Positions 24,033-34,256 of a DNA stretch of 64,000 nucleotides are shown in pieces (positions within the stretch are counted from its first letter, which is position 1; each line of letters begins with the position of its first letter). A program made the position numbers and the translations under genes. The DNA is from Venturia oleaginea (Eukaryota; Ascomycota; Dothideomycetes; Venturiales; Venturiaceae): the NCBI GenBank assembly GCA_013176395.1, contig JABMLP010000011.1:1240001-1304000 (forward strand), read 5' to 3'. A model generated the notes under the pieces. It ran no database searches. It was not told where the DNA came from and saw nothing but the letters and a program-made list of their open reading frames with translations.

Positions 24033-25430
24033 TAACGTACTCCACCATCCAACCGCTCAAGATTTCTTGGCACGACCATCTCATGTTACGGCTCTTTAAT
24101 TTTTTCGCTATCAACAATAGATTCTAAATCCGTCGTGCTACTATCTGATTCAGAAGATATCTCGATATCTTTTTTACAAGTTCGCGCATTATGCCCAGTT
24201 ACGCCGCAGTTCCCACAGCGCCGTTGAGTTGGTCGGGCTATTTCTTGATCACCGATACCACGAGCCTTCTTCGATCCCTGAGGCGCTACAGACGCCTCTG
24301 CAGCTACCTGCGCTGCTGCAGTCCCATACTCCATAGTACCACCTTGCTGGATCCGCTTCCTTCGCTTCGTTATTACTGCTAATTGCTCTTCAAGCTCGTG
24401 GTTGCGCGCAACGAGTAGAGCGTTTTGGTGTAGCATCAATTCAGCGCCCTTAACAAGCTGGGAAAAGCCAGCCTGCGCAGTAACTGGTGACCGAGTAAAA
24501 GAGTCGCTTACGAGCTTGGATTGGGATCCAAATCCTTGAGTATTGCTTGGAGTCTTTGCCTGTCACGGCGTTTCTGGGAGACGGGGTTCTGGCGGAGTAC
24601 GTAGCCGTACTTCAAGGCGGTCCGATACCGCCTGCGCGTCGATAGGGACCAGCCCTACTGCCCCAAAGACCTTTTGACAGTTCTCTTTTGTAAACACGTC
24701 GAAAAACGCGTCTTTGAAGGCAGGGACAAAGCCTTCCTTGTTGATATGGTACACGCGTCGGCGCGCCAAGTCCCGGTTGCGTTGGGAGTACTTGCGCTTC
24801 AACGGCGAGAAGCAGACCACGTCAAGGGGCTGGAGTATATGCGACGAGTGCGATGGCATGCAGAGGGTTAGGATCTTATTTTCGAGGCAGTAGTCCTTAA
24901 AATTCTGATTGAGATGGCTCTCATGGCCGTCCAAAATGAGTAGCCTGTACCCCCCCACCTGCCGCGCCTTTGTATGCGCGTCAAAATGCTTCAACCACTC
25001 AAGACCAAGCGCGTTACGAACCTCTCAGCCCAGTTTTTGCCCACTGGCTCTCCACCGCGTATAGCTAGCAGTTTATCGGCCATATCTGCTACCTCACAAA
25101 GCCGGGGCGCAAATTCTCGCGAATCGAGGTCAAGGATGTATTGGACAAGCGTTTGCTCTTCGGTAAGGGTAAGTTTCCGACCATTTGGTGGTGTTTCGAG
25201 GATAAATGGGACTCCTTTGACGCGCTCAGAGAGGATTCGCTGTTTAACGTCAAAGGCACGAGCGGCGGCCCGTTGGCTTCGGAACTGGCCGGCTTGGAGG
25301 GCTTGGAGTGCGAGCTGGATTCTCCCTTCGTGTTGGAGTAATAGTGCGTTTCGTTGTTCAGACATAATTTCATAAGAGGAATGGTAGAAGTCTTGGCAGA
25401 TTTTGAGCGATTGGGTGGTGGAACACGTTA
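24033..25430 (-). mobile_element. Fot1/pogo-family element with internal deletion (1.4 kb)
   Basis: The ends are TAACGTACTCCACCATCCAA at 24033 and GGTGGTGGAACACGTTA up to 25430, in inverted orientation and with TA at both borders. The transposase runs on the minus strand from 25365 (MSEQRNALLLQHEGRIQLAL) through the CENP-B-like part (ILDLDSREFAPRLCEVADMA, GEPVGKNWAERFVTR). It then jumps straight to LGLEWLKHFDAHTKARQVGG in another frame. The first catalytic Asp (FDEIGF block) is missing; the second (LLILDGHESHLN) and third (QPLDVVCF) remain. Compared with the complete copy at 38400, the join lies at an AACGCGCT sequence present at both deletion borders. The C-terminal part (24086-24439) with the CCHC knuckle is in a separate frame. 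The right end lies 60 bp before the start of the GH42 pseudogene. Confidence 0.9.
24086..25365 (-). pseudogene. Fot-type transposase remnant, internally deleted and frameshifted
   Basis: Three blocks are readable: 25004-25365 (N-terminal HTH and CENP-B-like domain, up to the deletion join), 24563-25018 (second half of the DDE domain, ending RTPPEPRLPETP stop), and 24086-24439 (linker, coiled segment, CCHC knuckle CGNCGVTGHNARTC). The first acidic residue of the DDD triad and about 150 residues around it are gone, so it cannot be active. Confidence 0.88.
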
Positions 25431-25489
25431 TGGCATGAGGCATAACTAGGTGAATATTTTCAACCAGACTCTCAGCCCAATCTTCGAAA

Positions 25490-27672
25490 ATGCGTGCACG
25501 CCTACTGGCCATTACAGGCCTACTTTTACAGCAATACGACATGCTCCTCACCACTCCCCCGTGAAGCAAACTCAACAACACTCTCAAACACCTCTCAAAC
25601 CCGCTGGCCACCCGGTCTCCACCTCGCCGTCGACTCCTACCCCTCCCAATGGCCCGAATGAATGTGGGAACCCGATATCTCACGCATGCGCGCCAGCAAC
25701 ATCTCCTTTGTCCGCATCAACGAATTCGACTGGTCCGTCCTCGATCCAAACAGAAGGTGTCTACAATTTCACCCTCGATAAAACATTGGCGCTTTTCCAG
25801 AAATACAATTTAAAGGCTATTCTGGGGAAGCCGACGGCCGGTCCTCCGAACTGGGTGAGCGAAAAATATGAGATTGGATTTGTGGACCGCGTGTCTGTTT
25901 CTTTGGGGTTTGGGTCGAGGAGGGGATATTCGTTTTCGAGTTTTGATTATCGGAGGATGAGTCGAGGGATTGTTAGGGCTTTGGCGGAACGATATGGGAA
26001 GAGTGAGGTTGTTGTTGGGTGGCAACTTGGTAATGAGTTTGGGTGTCATGATACCGTTCGTTCTTACGATCGGGATGCCAAGGTTCGGTTTCGGGGCTGG
26101 TTGAAGGGGAAGTATGAGACGATTGAGCGGATGAATGAGCTTCAGGGACGTGTGTTTTAGTCGACTCAGTATATTAATTTCGAGAGTGTGGAACCACCGT
26201 TTTTGGAAGTGTATACGCTTGATTGGTATATGTTTAGTTCTGATATGGTTATTGAGTTTGCCAAGGAGCAGACAGAGATATTGAGGGAACTTGCGCCGAC
26301 GCACGCTGTTACGACGAATTTTATGGTGTTGTATACGAATTTTGATCATTATAGGTTCAGTCAAGAGGTGAACATCGACATCGCAACGTTTGATTTGTAT
26401 CCTCTTGCTGGCCCTGGCACACTTCCGTTGTCGGACATGGCAATGACGGATTTTTTAAGGACGTGTGTGCCGGATCTGCAGGCGTTGATGCATGGGCTTT
26501 ATCGTGGGATCTCGGGTATGGCGCGTGGAAAAAATGAAGGTCCATTTGGGGTCATGGAGATGCAACCTGGTGTGCTGAACTGGAATCAGTACCGAGTCTC
26601 GCCGCTTGAAGGAATGGTTAGGTTGTGGACTCATGAAACCTTTGCTGCTTCAGGGGATTTGGTCAATTACTTTCGCTGGCGGCAAGTCCCGTACGCACAG
26701 GAGCAGACACTCTCTGGACTCTTCACTTCCGATAATTCAGAAGACCAGGGCTATATCGAAAGCCAGATCTTTGCACAGGAGGATCTACCGAAACTGAGAG
26801 ATCAGAATATCGGAAGCGCGGGACAAGCTGATGTAGCACTGGTGTTCGATTACACGTCTCAGTGGGTCTGGGCAATCGAACCATACAGCGGTTCCTGGTC
26901 CGTCAAAAACGCCGGTTACACCGATTCCGGACTCTCCTACACCGATCTTGTATACAACCTTTCCCCGTCACTCCGCCGACTGGGTCTCGGTATCGATCTC
27001 ATTTCTCCAGAACAAAGTCTGGACGGCTACAAAATGGTCGTTATACCCAGTCTTCCCATCATTCCCGAAGCGTTCGAGAAAGCTCTACAAGCGTTCGAGG
27101 GAACGGTCGTTTTCGGACCGCATTCAGCCAGTCATACTAGCGATTTCGCGTATACACCCGGTCTTGCGCCTTCAAGTGTGACGGTGAGTGAAAGATTACC
27201 CATGCGTGTTAAGAGGGTGGAGACACTGCCGACTTATGCTGGGAGTGGTGTCGAGTATGCGGGAACACGATACAACATCTCCCTTTGGGAGGAGTGGGTT
27301 CAATGTTCACGCAGCAACGGATCGAGTAATACAACCATCGTCTGCACGTCTCCCCACCGACCTGATAAAGCAGCAGCTTGCTCAAATGAGAATATGCATT
27401 ATCTTGCTTTCAATCTCCCGGTGGAACTGCTTATCTCTTACCTGAGTGATGTGGCGAAGGGGGTTGGTGTTAAGGATGTCATTGGAAGGGTGGTTGAGAA
27501 GGAGAATAATCTTGGGAATACTCTCAGGTTGGCGAGAAGAGGCAGTTTGCTGTGGGCGATTAATTATGGGTGGGAGGCGCAGAAGGCGCCCGTTGTTGAT
27601 GGGACGTTGATTATCGGTGAGGTGGGTGATGTGCCGGCGGCTGGTGTTATGATCTGGAAATTGAACGATTAG
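25490..27672 (+). pseudogene. GH42 beta-galactosidase, secreted type, inactivated
   Basis: GH42 enzymes remove beta-linked galactose; this one would have been secreted (MRARLLAITGLLL at the start resembles a signal peptide). Family landmarks are YPSQWPE, SNISFVRINEFDWSVLDP, AILGKPTAGPPNW, VVGWQLGNEFGCHDT (acid/base Glu after Asn) and GVMEMQPGVLNW (nucleophile region). The trimerisation and C-terminal part reads to WKLND at 27672. Lesions: the reading frame changes between the signal region, the 25620-25760 block and the block from about 25755 on. A TGA follows SQWPE (25656-25658). A TAG at 26158-26160 sits in GRVF-stop-STQYINF, where the family has Trp (FWS), so TGG to TAG is the simplest explanation. 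The ORF after the TAG is open for 494 codons. A Fot element lies 60 bp upstream. Confidence 0.88.
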
Positions 27673-28293
27673 AAGGGAGGTAGACAGACCATCGGTCAGT
27701 GCCCGGAAGGAAAGTCTCGATGATGCAATCAATCGAAACGTTGAGCACCTTGTGGCCTTGAATGTTCGGGGTGCTGGAGTATGAAGTTGTTGATGAAGAA
27801 CCTCTAGAGACGGGCAGGCTAACAAAGGCCATCACCATGGCGGAGAAGTGTCAGATCTTGGAAATATTGGGAGTCGTGTTTTATGGGAATGGTACGGAGG
27901 TAGGGAGCGTCCTGGACTGATTGCTGCGTTAGTCGCGTTTAAGCCCGCCCTGCAAGTGCCACGTGAGACGGTTGATTCCTCGAAGGAAAAGGAGACTTGA
28001 ATGGCGTTGGATTGCTAACGGCCCAAGTATTACGAGATCAATTACATTCTAAAGTAATGGTAATCAAGCAAAGTCCCGTTCATGCGACAAAGATAACCAA
28101 AACGTCAGCCCACTGCGCACAATGAGGGTCGGTCCCAAGAACAACGTCTAGAGTCATCGCGGTCTATACCTATGCGCTCCACATATACTCCGTACCACAT
28201 ATGCTCTGTACCACATATGCTCCGTACCAAAGATATTCCGTACCAAATATACTCCGTACCACAAAAAAGCACCAATACACAGACACGGGATAC
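27673..28293. other. Spacer with a 16-bp tandem repeat
   Basis: No gene was recognised. The part at 28177-28262 is an imperfect tandem array of a roughly 16-bp unit (CTCCGTACCACATATG and variants, about five copies). Confidence 0.65.
28177..28262. repeat. Minisatellite, about 16-bp unit, five imperfect copies
   Basis: Unit CTCCGTACCACATATG, with single-base variants such as CTCTGTACC and ATTCCGTACCAAATAT. It lies just downstream of the surface-protein gene, so possibly in its 3' UTR. Confidence 0.8.
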
Positions 28294-29226
28294 TTAATAC
28301 ACAAAAACAGCGAACAGTGCCGCAACAAAACCAGCGATCTTGGAGGAAGGCACCGAGTCAAAAGCCATCGCACCACCCATCATCATCATCATCATCATCG
28401 GCGAATCGAAGGTCCTAGAAGCTAAAATCGAAGCGACGGTCCCAGAAGCTAGAATCGAATCGACGATCCCAGAAGCTAGAATCGAATTGACGGTCCCAGA
28501 AGCTAGAATCGAAGAGACGGTCCCAGCAGCTAAAATCATATTAGCTTTCAACCACAAAAGTTCGAGTTGGAGTGGTGAGATGATTTACAAGTAGGTGTTG
28601 TAGGCGTATCCATCGCCGTAGCAGTAGTAGCAGTCGCACTAAAAAACTTGTCCGCACCTGACGTGATAACAAGAGGATTGTAGTATATCTCACTCCCCTC
28701 AAACTTCAAGGTTGAAGTCGAAATAGTGCCGTTGATCGAGTTTGATGGAAACCTAGTGGACGTAGCGAATGCACCTCCCGAACCCCCCGTGTTCGACATC
28801 ATTTGTTCGCAAACTGCACTCTTCGTTGTATCCAAGATGTTGCAAGAGATGGTGACAGGGGCAATACCACTCTCATCTGATCGCTGGAAAAGACTTGCGC
28901 CTTGGGTCATGGTCATGGGTGTATCGAAGCATTCTGTTACGTTGCCGGCGTAGGCTGCGCAATCTACGAGGTAATATGCTTTCGATTGGTGCGCAGACCT
29001 CGTCGGAACCGGAGCAGGCGTTAAAGAGGGAGACTGTTGTTTGTGGTTCTGCGCGGGATAAGATTGAGATTGGCGAGTTGCTGGAATTGAAGCCGGATGT
29101 TGTGGGCGTTACTGAAGACTCAATTGCTGTCAATGTTATTGTTGAGATACTTGTGGACGAGGCCTGCGTGGATGACATGGTAAATGCCGCGAGTACACTC
29201 AATGGGAGCAAGAGTTGTGCAGCCAT
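28294..29226 (-). CDS. Repeat-containing, probably GPI-anchored cell-surface protein (one frame break)
   Basis: I do not recognise a named family. The N-terminus MAAQLLLPLSVLAAFTMSS looks like a signal peptide. A Ser/Thr-rich stretch and Cys-containing part follow (NACSGSDEVC, VDCAAYAG, VTECFDTP). At the C-terminus a 9-residue repeat (SILASGTVN and variants, about five copies), seven consecutive Met, and a short hydrophobic tail (KIAGFVAALFAVFVY) suggest GPI attachment. An intron at about 28550-28595 (GTAAAT...GAAAG) joins the second part to the repeat in frame. Between CAPIE and AYYLVDC (about 28983-28988) the frame changes by one base within a GAAAGC run, so this copy is either mildly broken or has a sequence error. 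The ATG at 29226 is the first in the frame. Confidence 0.6.
28411..28539. repeat. 27-bp coding minisatellite, about 4.8 copies
   Basis: Units start at 28411, 28438, 28465, 28492 and 28519. The consensus begins GGTCCCAGAAGCTAGAATCG. On the minus strand each unit encodes nine residues close to SILASGTVN. The period is a multiple of three, so copy number can change without breaking the frame. A (CAT)7 run at 28377-28399 just beyond it encodes poly-Met. Confidence 0.9.
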
Positions 29227-30430
29227 TTTGGGATCGGACAAAGCTGGATCTCGACAGGTGAATGATCAATGATGGGGAAATTTATGGTATCAATAATAAA
29301 CAGAGAATGAGAGCGACTTATATGGAATAGCAAGAAGCAGCGAGACAACGAATGGCTTATATGTCTTATCCTTCTCCTACCTGTTCTTATACAAGTTAAA
29401 CTATACTCTCAACTCTCAGCATCGCCTTACACTTGAAGACAACCGCGCAGGCTGAGGATTGCAGGTGTGATGCAAACACCGGCGTATCGGTGGTTCCATG
29501 CTCGGTCGGTGAAATTTCGGTCAGCATTCGGAGGTAAGCGCTCGCCTGTGTCAAAAAAGCGTCTCACGTGTAGGTGTACCGAACCGCAGCCGAAGCACGT
29601 GTCGGTCTCAGATGTTCGTTCCTCGGCATCCGTTCTCCAAACGCGGCTGAAGCAGAAAGTGGAGAAAAGTGACATCGTCAACGGGAAGGACCCTGATGAG
29701 TCCCTGCTGAAGAGAGTTCGCAGAGCCCTGGTCCTGGTCAAAGCACGAAGGAGCTCATGTCTCGTAACGAGGCAGACGGGAACGCCATAAATATTGGCAA
29801 ATTAAAATTCCGACAAACAACATCCGTTGTAACCTTCGTCATTCCGACAAAAAGCAAATCATCTTGGATTTCAGTTGTGCATGACTAGAAAGACTCGCAT
29901 TGAATGGTATCATACAAAATTGACTAAAGATTCTCAAAGAGCCCACACATCATCTACCACATCTCAAAACAGAAGATCCATTTGCAACAATAGATGAACA
30001 GTAACCACCCATCCACCCATTGACTGTTCGAGCCCCCTCATCATGCGCAAATCCGTCTAATATAAGCCGATTAGTGGCACGAATCCATCTTTCAAGACAA
30101 AATCCGTGAGCCGAAGTAGAAGAAGAGGTAATTATACTCAAAGACAGCTCCATTCGCATCCATATGACCATCATATGAACCAATTGTCGACGAGAGGGAT
30201 TAAAAGGTCTACTAGCCTTGCTCGCTCCATGAAAATGCTCCAGATTGTGTGAATGGAAAAAAAGATTCCCCTCTCTCCATCACTGATGAGATTAGAGATT
30301 ATTTGTACAAAGCGTCGTAAAATAGTAGAGGTCCGCGAAAAGAGTAAACCGGAACGATAGCCCAGAGTATGAATATTGGCGTTGCAAAGGCCAAGTCGCA
30401 AACAAGACTTCATGTGGACTGGGCAGTCGT
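29227..30430. other. Intergenic region
   Basis: This holds the 5' region of the surface-protein gene and the 3' region of the SUN gene. ORFs at 29427-29790 overlap on both strands and show no recognisable domain, so no gene is called. Confidence 0.5.
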
Positions 30431-31832
30431 CTAAGAGATGACATAGGTGATGGTGCCACCGGAAGAGGAGACTGTGCAGCCTTCCCCCGAGCAGTTGTCA
30501 TATCCGTCACCACTGCAGTACTTTCCATTCTTGTATCTGCACTTTGAGTCACCACCGACAAGCTCAATGGTGTATGGGAGTGTGGCTTTCATCTGAGTTG
30601 GGTGGTTGGCCATGATGGATAACCAAGCACGGCCGTTGGTCCAACCGACACCCAAGTTTCCGGGAGCGAAGTTACCGAAGTCATCGCCGTGGTCACCCCA
30701 GACGCAAGCCTTCTCGACAGAGTAACCTGGCATGTTGATGTAGTATTGTGCAGAGGTACCCTTGCCTTCCCACGAATAGAAAGTGGAAGTATCTGGGCAT
30801 GCGAGTGTACGAGTGCTGCCTGGTTGCGCATCGACGGGAATGGACATCTTCTCATCACCTGTGAGCGTGTTAGCAATGGAAGAGATTAGACGTATCAATG
30901 TGGTGCTTACCAGGGTAGTTGGTGCGGCAAATGGCCACGTTCTGGCTCAGCTTGTTCTGCACCTTGACAGTGATCTCGGAGGCTCCAGTCGCACACAGAG
31001 TCTTGACACTCTTATTGGTACGGTAAAGTTTGCCATCCTTACATTCAAGACCTCCGACAGACTGACCAGTTAGACCTTGGATGGAAGGCCATTGGTATTT
31101 GAGGTAGCCTTCAGGGCAAGCGTAAGAACAGAAAGAACCTTCGAGGCAGCATCCGGAACCGGTACATTGAGCCTTAGTTACGCCCAGGATGTCGCTGAAG
31201 CCAGAAGAGAGTGAAACTCCTGGCTTTTGGACACTAGCCCACCCTCCTAGGTTGAGCCAGTCAATAGGCATGGCACCATAGTCCAATGGGAAATGGCCGC
31301 AGTCAATCTTGCCATCTGGGAATTCCTTGTCGACACCAGACCCACTATCAGAACCGTAGCTGGACGAAGAAGATAACAAGGTGGGGGTAGTCTGAGCCGG
31401 GGTCTGCTTAGGTGGTGGTACAACAGCTGTGGTGGTTGGCTTGGCTGCGGAGCTGGAAGAGCTGCTGCTGCTGCTGGACGAGGATGAGGAGGAGGAAGAA
31501 AAGGTTTTGCTGCTGCTGGAAGAGCTGCTTGAAGATTTGCTGGAGGAGACCATCGATGTATGGTAGGCAACGGACGTCTGCGGAGCAGCAGCGAGGGATC
31601 CGTCATCCGCCCATTTAAGTGTACCGTTCTTGATTCCGTCCTGGCATTCCAGCTCCGACAACTTCTGCTTTCCGAGCCAGCATTCAACGACTGTAACCTG
31701 AACTGCCTGGGTCACAACATCCTTCTTCCTGAGCTCTTTTGCGACCTTGTTTTCGTGGCGGTGGTGCGCATGGCGCGGCGAGATGGCAGCCACGCTGAGA
31801 GCGAGGCCCAGAATAACGGCGGAAGACTTCAT
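30431..31832 (-). CDS. SUN1: SUN-family cell-wall protein (Sun4/Uth1 type)
   Basis: SUN proteins are secreted, wall-associated and act in septation and wall remodelling; a beta-glucan hydrolase activity is proposed for the family. Exons are 30911-31832 and 30431-30858, giving 449 aa. A signal peptide is followed by a basic region (RHAHHRHENKVAKELRKK), then a long Ser tract (about residues 95-130) and a Thr/Pro linker. The C-terminal SUN domain (PF03856) starts near FPDGKIDCGHFPLDYGAM. It contains the Cys motif GSGCCLEGSFCSYACPEGY, then FYSWEGKGTSAQYYINMPG and GWTNGRAWLSIM, and ends GTITYVIS. The intron (52 nt) joins NYPG to DEKMSIPVDA with correct phase. The Ser tract is low-complexity (TCC/AGC/AGT codons) and may vary in length. 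Nothing is broken. Confidence 0.93.
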
Positions 31833-32948
31833 TGTTGGTTTCGTTTCGTTTGTTCGTGCTCAATCTCGATTGACTTGACTTGACTTGCCGGATCGTGGAT
31901 CATGTAATCAAGGCTATTCTGCGTATCTGAAGCCGACTGAACCCAATGAATGACCTGCAGCTGGTGCGTGATAGGGAGAAGCAGCTTGGAGCGGTAGAAT
32001 AGACGTGGTAGTGAGCGAGCGCAATCGAGGGAGGTGGTGGTATAGCGAACGGGCGGTTCGATTGAGTCGTGGTATTTGTTGATAGTGACAGTGGTGGTCG
32101 CAATATTGCAAAAGAGTGAATGGGAGACTAAGCTCTGGGGACGGTGGAAAGAAAGAATGAATTGTTCAGGACTCTCTGCGCATCAAGCAAGGCGGAGTGG
32201 ATTGAGGACAAGGGATGGAGGGAATGAGGCCAAGCAACTAGACGACAAAGCTAGGGGCACCTTCCAATCTTACCTGAACACCACGGCGAACCACAACCCG
32301 CAGCCCACCACGCCCACCTCATCTCCCTCGTAGCAGGCGTTGCAAGCCGCCTATGCCAAACAGACGCCGACGATGGCAGGCGATTCAATTGACAAGACCC
32401 AAATCACTTTGAGAAGCCGACTCGTCCAGAGGCAGGTCAAGACTGTCGCTCGTCGTCAAGAATGGTACCTGATCGTAATATGGATCTTTGCACCTCTCAT
32501 CTCCCGTGCCCACGATGCCTCCACTCCTTCCTTGCTTCGCCATGATCAGTGACATGCATCCGGCCGGCTGTTATGAAATGGAATCGTGTCAACGAGAAAC
32601 AACTGTTTGCCGCAGGAGACTCTTCTATTCCTGGGTTCAAGAGGTAAGAAATAGCGTCAAGGTAGTGGATTTTAGCGGAGTTTTGTGCGACCAGCAATTC
32701 GCAACTATCGTGTTGCCGTATCGTGTCGAGTCTTCAGTCCTTTCTCATTCTCTCATCTCTAGCCATGCTCACTCATACCGCTTCGCACCCTTCAGTCGGT
32801 CCATTCCCCACGCGATCCTCTTCCGCATGCCAGTGGCTATTGAATCAATTTGCACAGGCCCTGTCCCGGTCTCTCAGCCGTGATCTTCGACGGCTCAAGA
32901 TTTACAAGCACATTGATTCCTGATTCAATTCATTACCATCCTGCGGCG
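31833..32948. other. Upstream region of the SUN gene
   Basis: No protein or RNA gene was recognised. It includes the SUN promoter. The right boundary is where homology to Fot elements begins. Confidence 0.5.
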
Positions 32949-33743
32949 TGCTTCAACCACTCAAGACCAAGCGCGTTGTTTGTCCAGCCGTTCTCAGAGA
33001 CTGAGAGCTTCCAATTCCGTGGTATAGTCGCCTCCTCATACCACGCAGAGATGTGAACGCGTCCTTTGCAGATAATGAATGGCGGGATCGCATACCCAGC
33101 TGCGCAGATGCTCTGAATAACCGTAACCCATTCGCGATCGCCCGGCTGGATGAGTTCAGGCCTTGTACGTCTTTCAGAGGCTGTAACGACCTTCATAGAC
33201 CCAATAACGCCCATCTGGCATCTGGAAGCCAATCTCGTCAAAGTTGTGCGTATCCTCGTCGTGGATGCCGTACTTTGCCTTAGTGTCTGCAACGAGCTTG
33301 AACCACGCGCCAATAATCTCTGGATCTTCCTGTAGTATCCTCTGCCGATCTTTTGCTCGATTGAAGGCTATTTTGAGCTCATCTGAGCGCGTTACGAATC
33401 TCTCAGCCCAGTTTTTGCCTACTGGCTCTCCACCGCGTATAACCAGTAGTTTATCGGCCATATCTGCCACCTCACACAGCCGGGGTGCGAATCCTCGCGA
33501 ATCGAGATCGAGGATATATCGGATAATCGTTTGCTCTTCTATCGTAGTGAGCTTATGAGAGTTTGGGCGAGTTTGAGATCGAGAGGTGATTCCGCGGAGC
33601 CGATCAGAGAGCCTTTGGTGTTTAACGTTAAAGGCTGTAGCAGCGCGCCGTAGGCTTTGAAATTGGCCAGAGGTATAAGCCTGAAGAGCGAGATCAATTC
33701 TGCCTTCTTCTTGAACGGCTATCGCGTTGCGTTGTTGAGACAT
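32949..33743 (-). pseudogene. Fot-type transposase fragment with 7-bp duplication
   Basis: MSQQRNAIAVQEEGRIDLAL at the start, then the CENP-B-like domain (LDSRGFAPRLCEVADMADKL) and the first catalytic Asp in HNFDEIGF. After the duplicated CCAGATG the frame shifts, and GVIGSMKVVTASERRTRPEL to LGLEWLKH is read in the second frame. It is truncated before LLILDGHE. Confidence 0.88.
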
Positions 33744-33808
33744 TACGTGTTAAAGAGGATAAAGGCTGTGCCAAGGAAAAGTGGCTGGCTCGGTGGTGGA
33801 ATACGTTA
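32949..33808 (-). mobile_element. Fot1/pogo-family copy, 3' end missing
   Basis: Read on the minus strand, the 5' end is present (TAACGTATTCCACCACCGAG from 33808). The transposase starts at 33743 and matches the intact copy up to LGLEWLKHA, where homology stops at 32949. The second half, including the last two catalytic Asp, the knuckle and the other terminal repeat, is absent. At about 33224-33237 the sequence CCAGATG is present twice in tandem. This 7-bp duplication changes frame exactly at FDEIGFQM|GVIGSMK. Several other codons differ from the intact copy, so it is an older insertion. Confidence 0.88.
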
Positions 33809-34256
33809 TTGAAAAGAAACTTCACGAAGATTGAAAGGCACGGCAACTAATATCACTGCGCAACCTTGCACGACCCCAGCCATGCGAGAGTACAATTCAG
33901 GCCATTTGCCTGTAGTCAATTTTCAGCCAGCACGTAAATCTTTTGGGTTCTTCATCATCTTGCCGACCCGAAACTGGAAGCTATCTTTGTGAACCATCAA
34001 ATATAGGCCAGTGCTATTTCTGCTGCAAATTTAGATTTCTCTATTATCCGACTTCTTTCTCTTCGCAAAGTCACGCGTCTATAAAGATTTTCGGGTTTAA
34101 GATCCTAATCTGCAGAGAGATTTAAGAGAGCTCCTTTCTAACGCGAAAGATTTCATAGAATCTTACTTGAAAGATCTTTAATTTACCTCTTCTTTTCATT
34201 GGGATTTCCGAGTCTGAGCTAAGTTTGCGTGGCCCGGTCCAGTACCGTCTTAACTA
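33809..34256. other. AT-rich spacer between two transposons
   Basis: No gene was recognised. The right border is the TA target site of the Tc1 element (34255-34256). Confidence 0.5.

Noticed and set aside
25450..26160. A separate 236-codon gene before GH42
   Set aside because: Its second half is GH42 sequence interrupted from the rest only by TAG; the first half is out-of-frame reading of the same gene.
28177..28539. CRISPR-like array
   Set aside because: The units are contiguous without spacers, the genome is eukaryotic and there are no cas genes; these are minisatellites.
28294..28557. Stand-alone gene for a poly-Met and repeat protein
   Set aside because: It has no signal or good start of its own and joins by a short intron to the upstream surface-protein exon.
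29427..29790. Overlapping ORFs of about 105 codons on both strands
   Set aside because: No recognisable domain on either strand and no supporting splice or start context.
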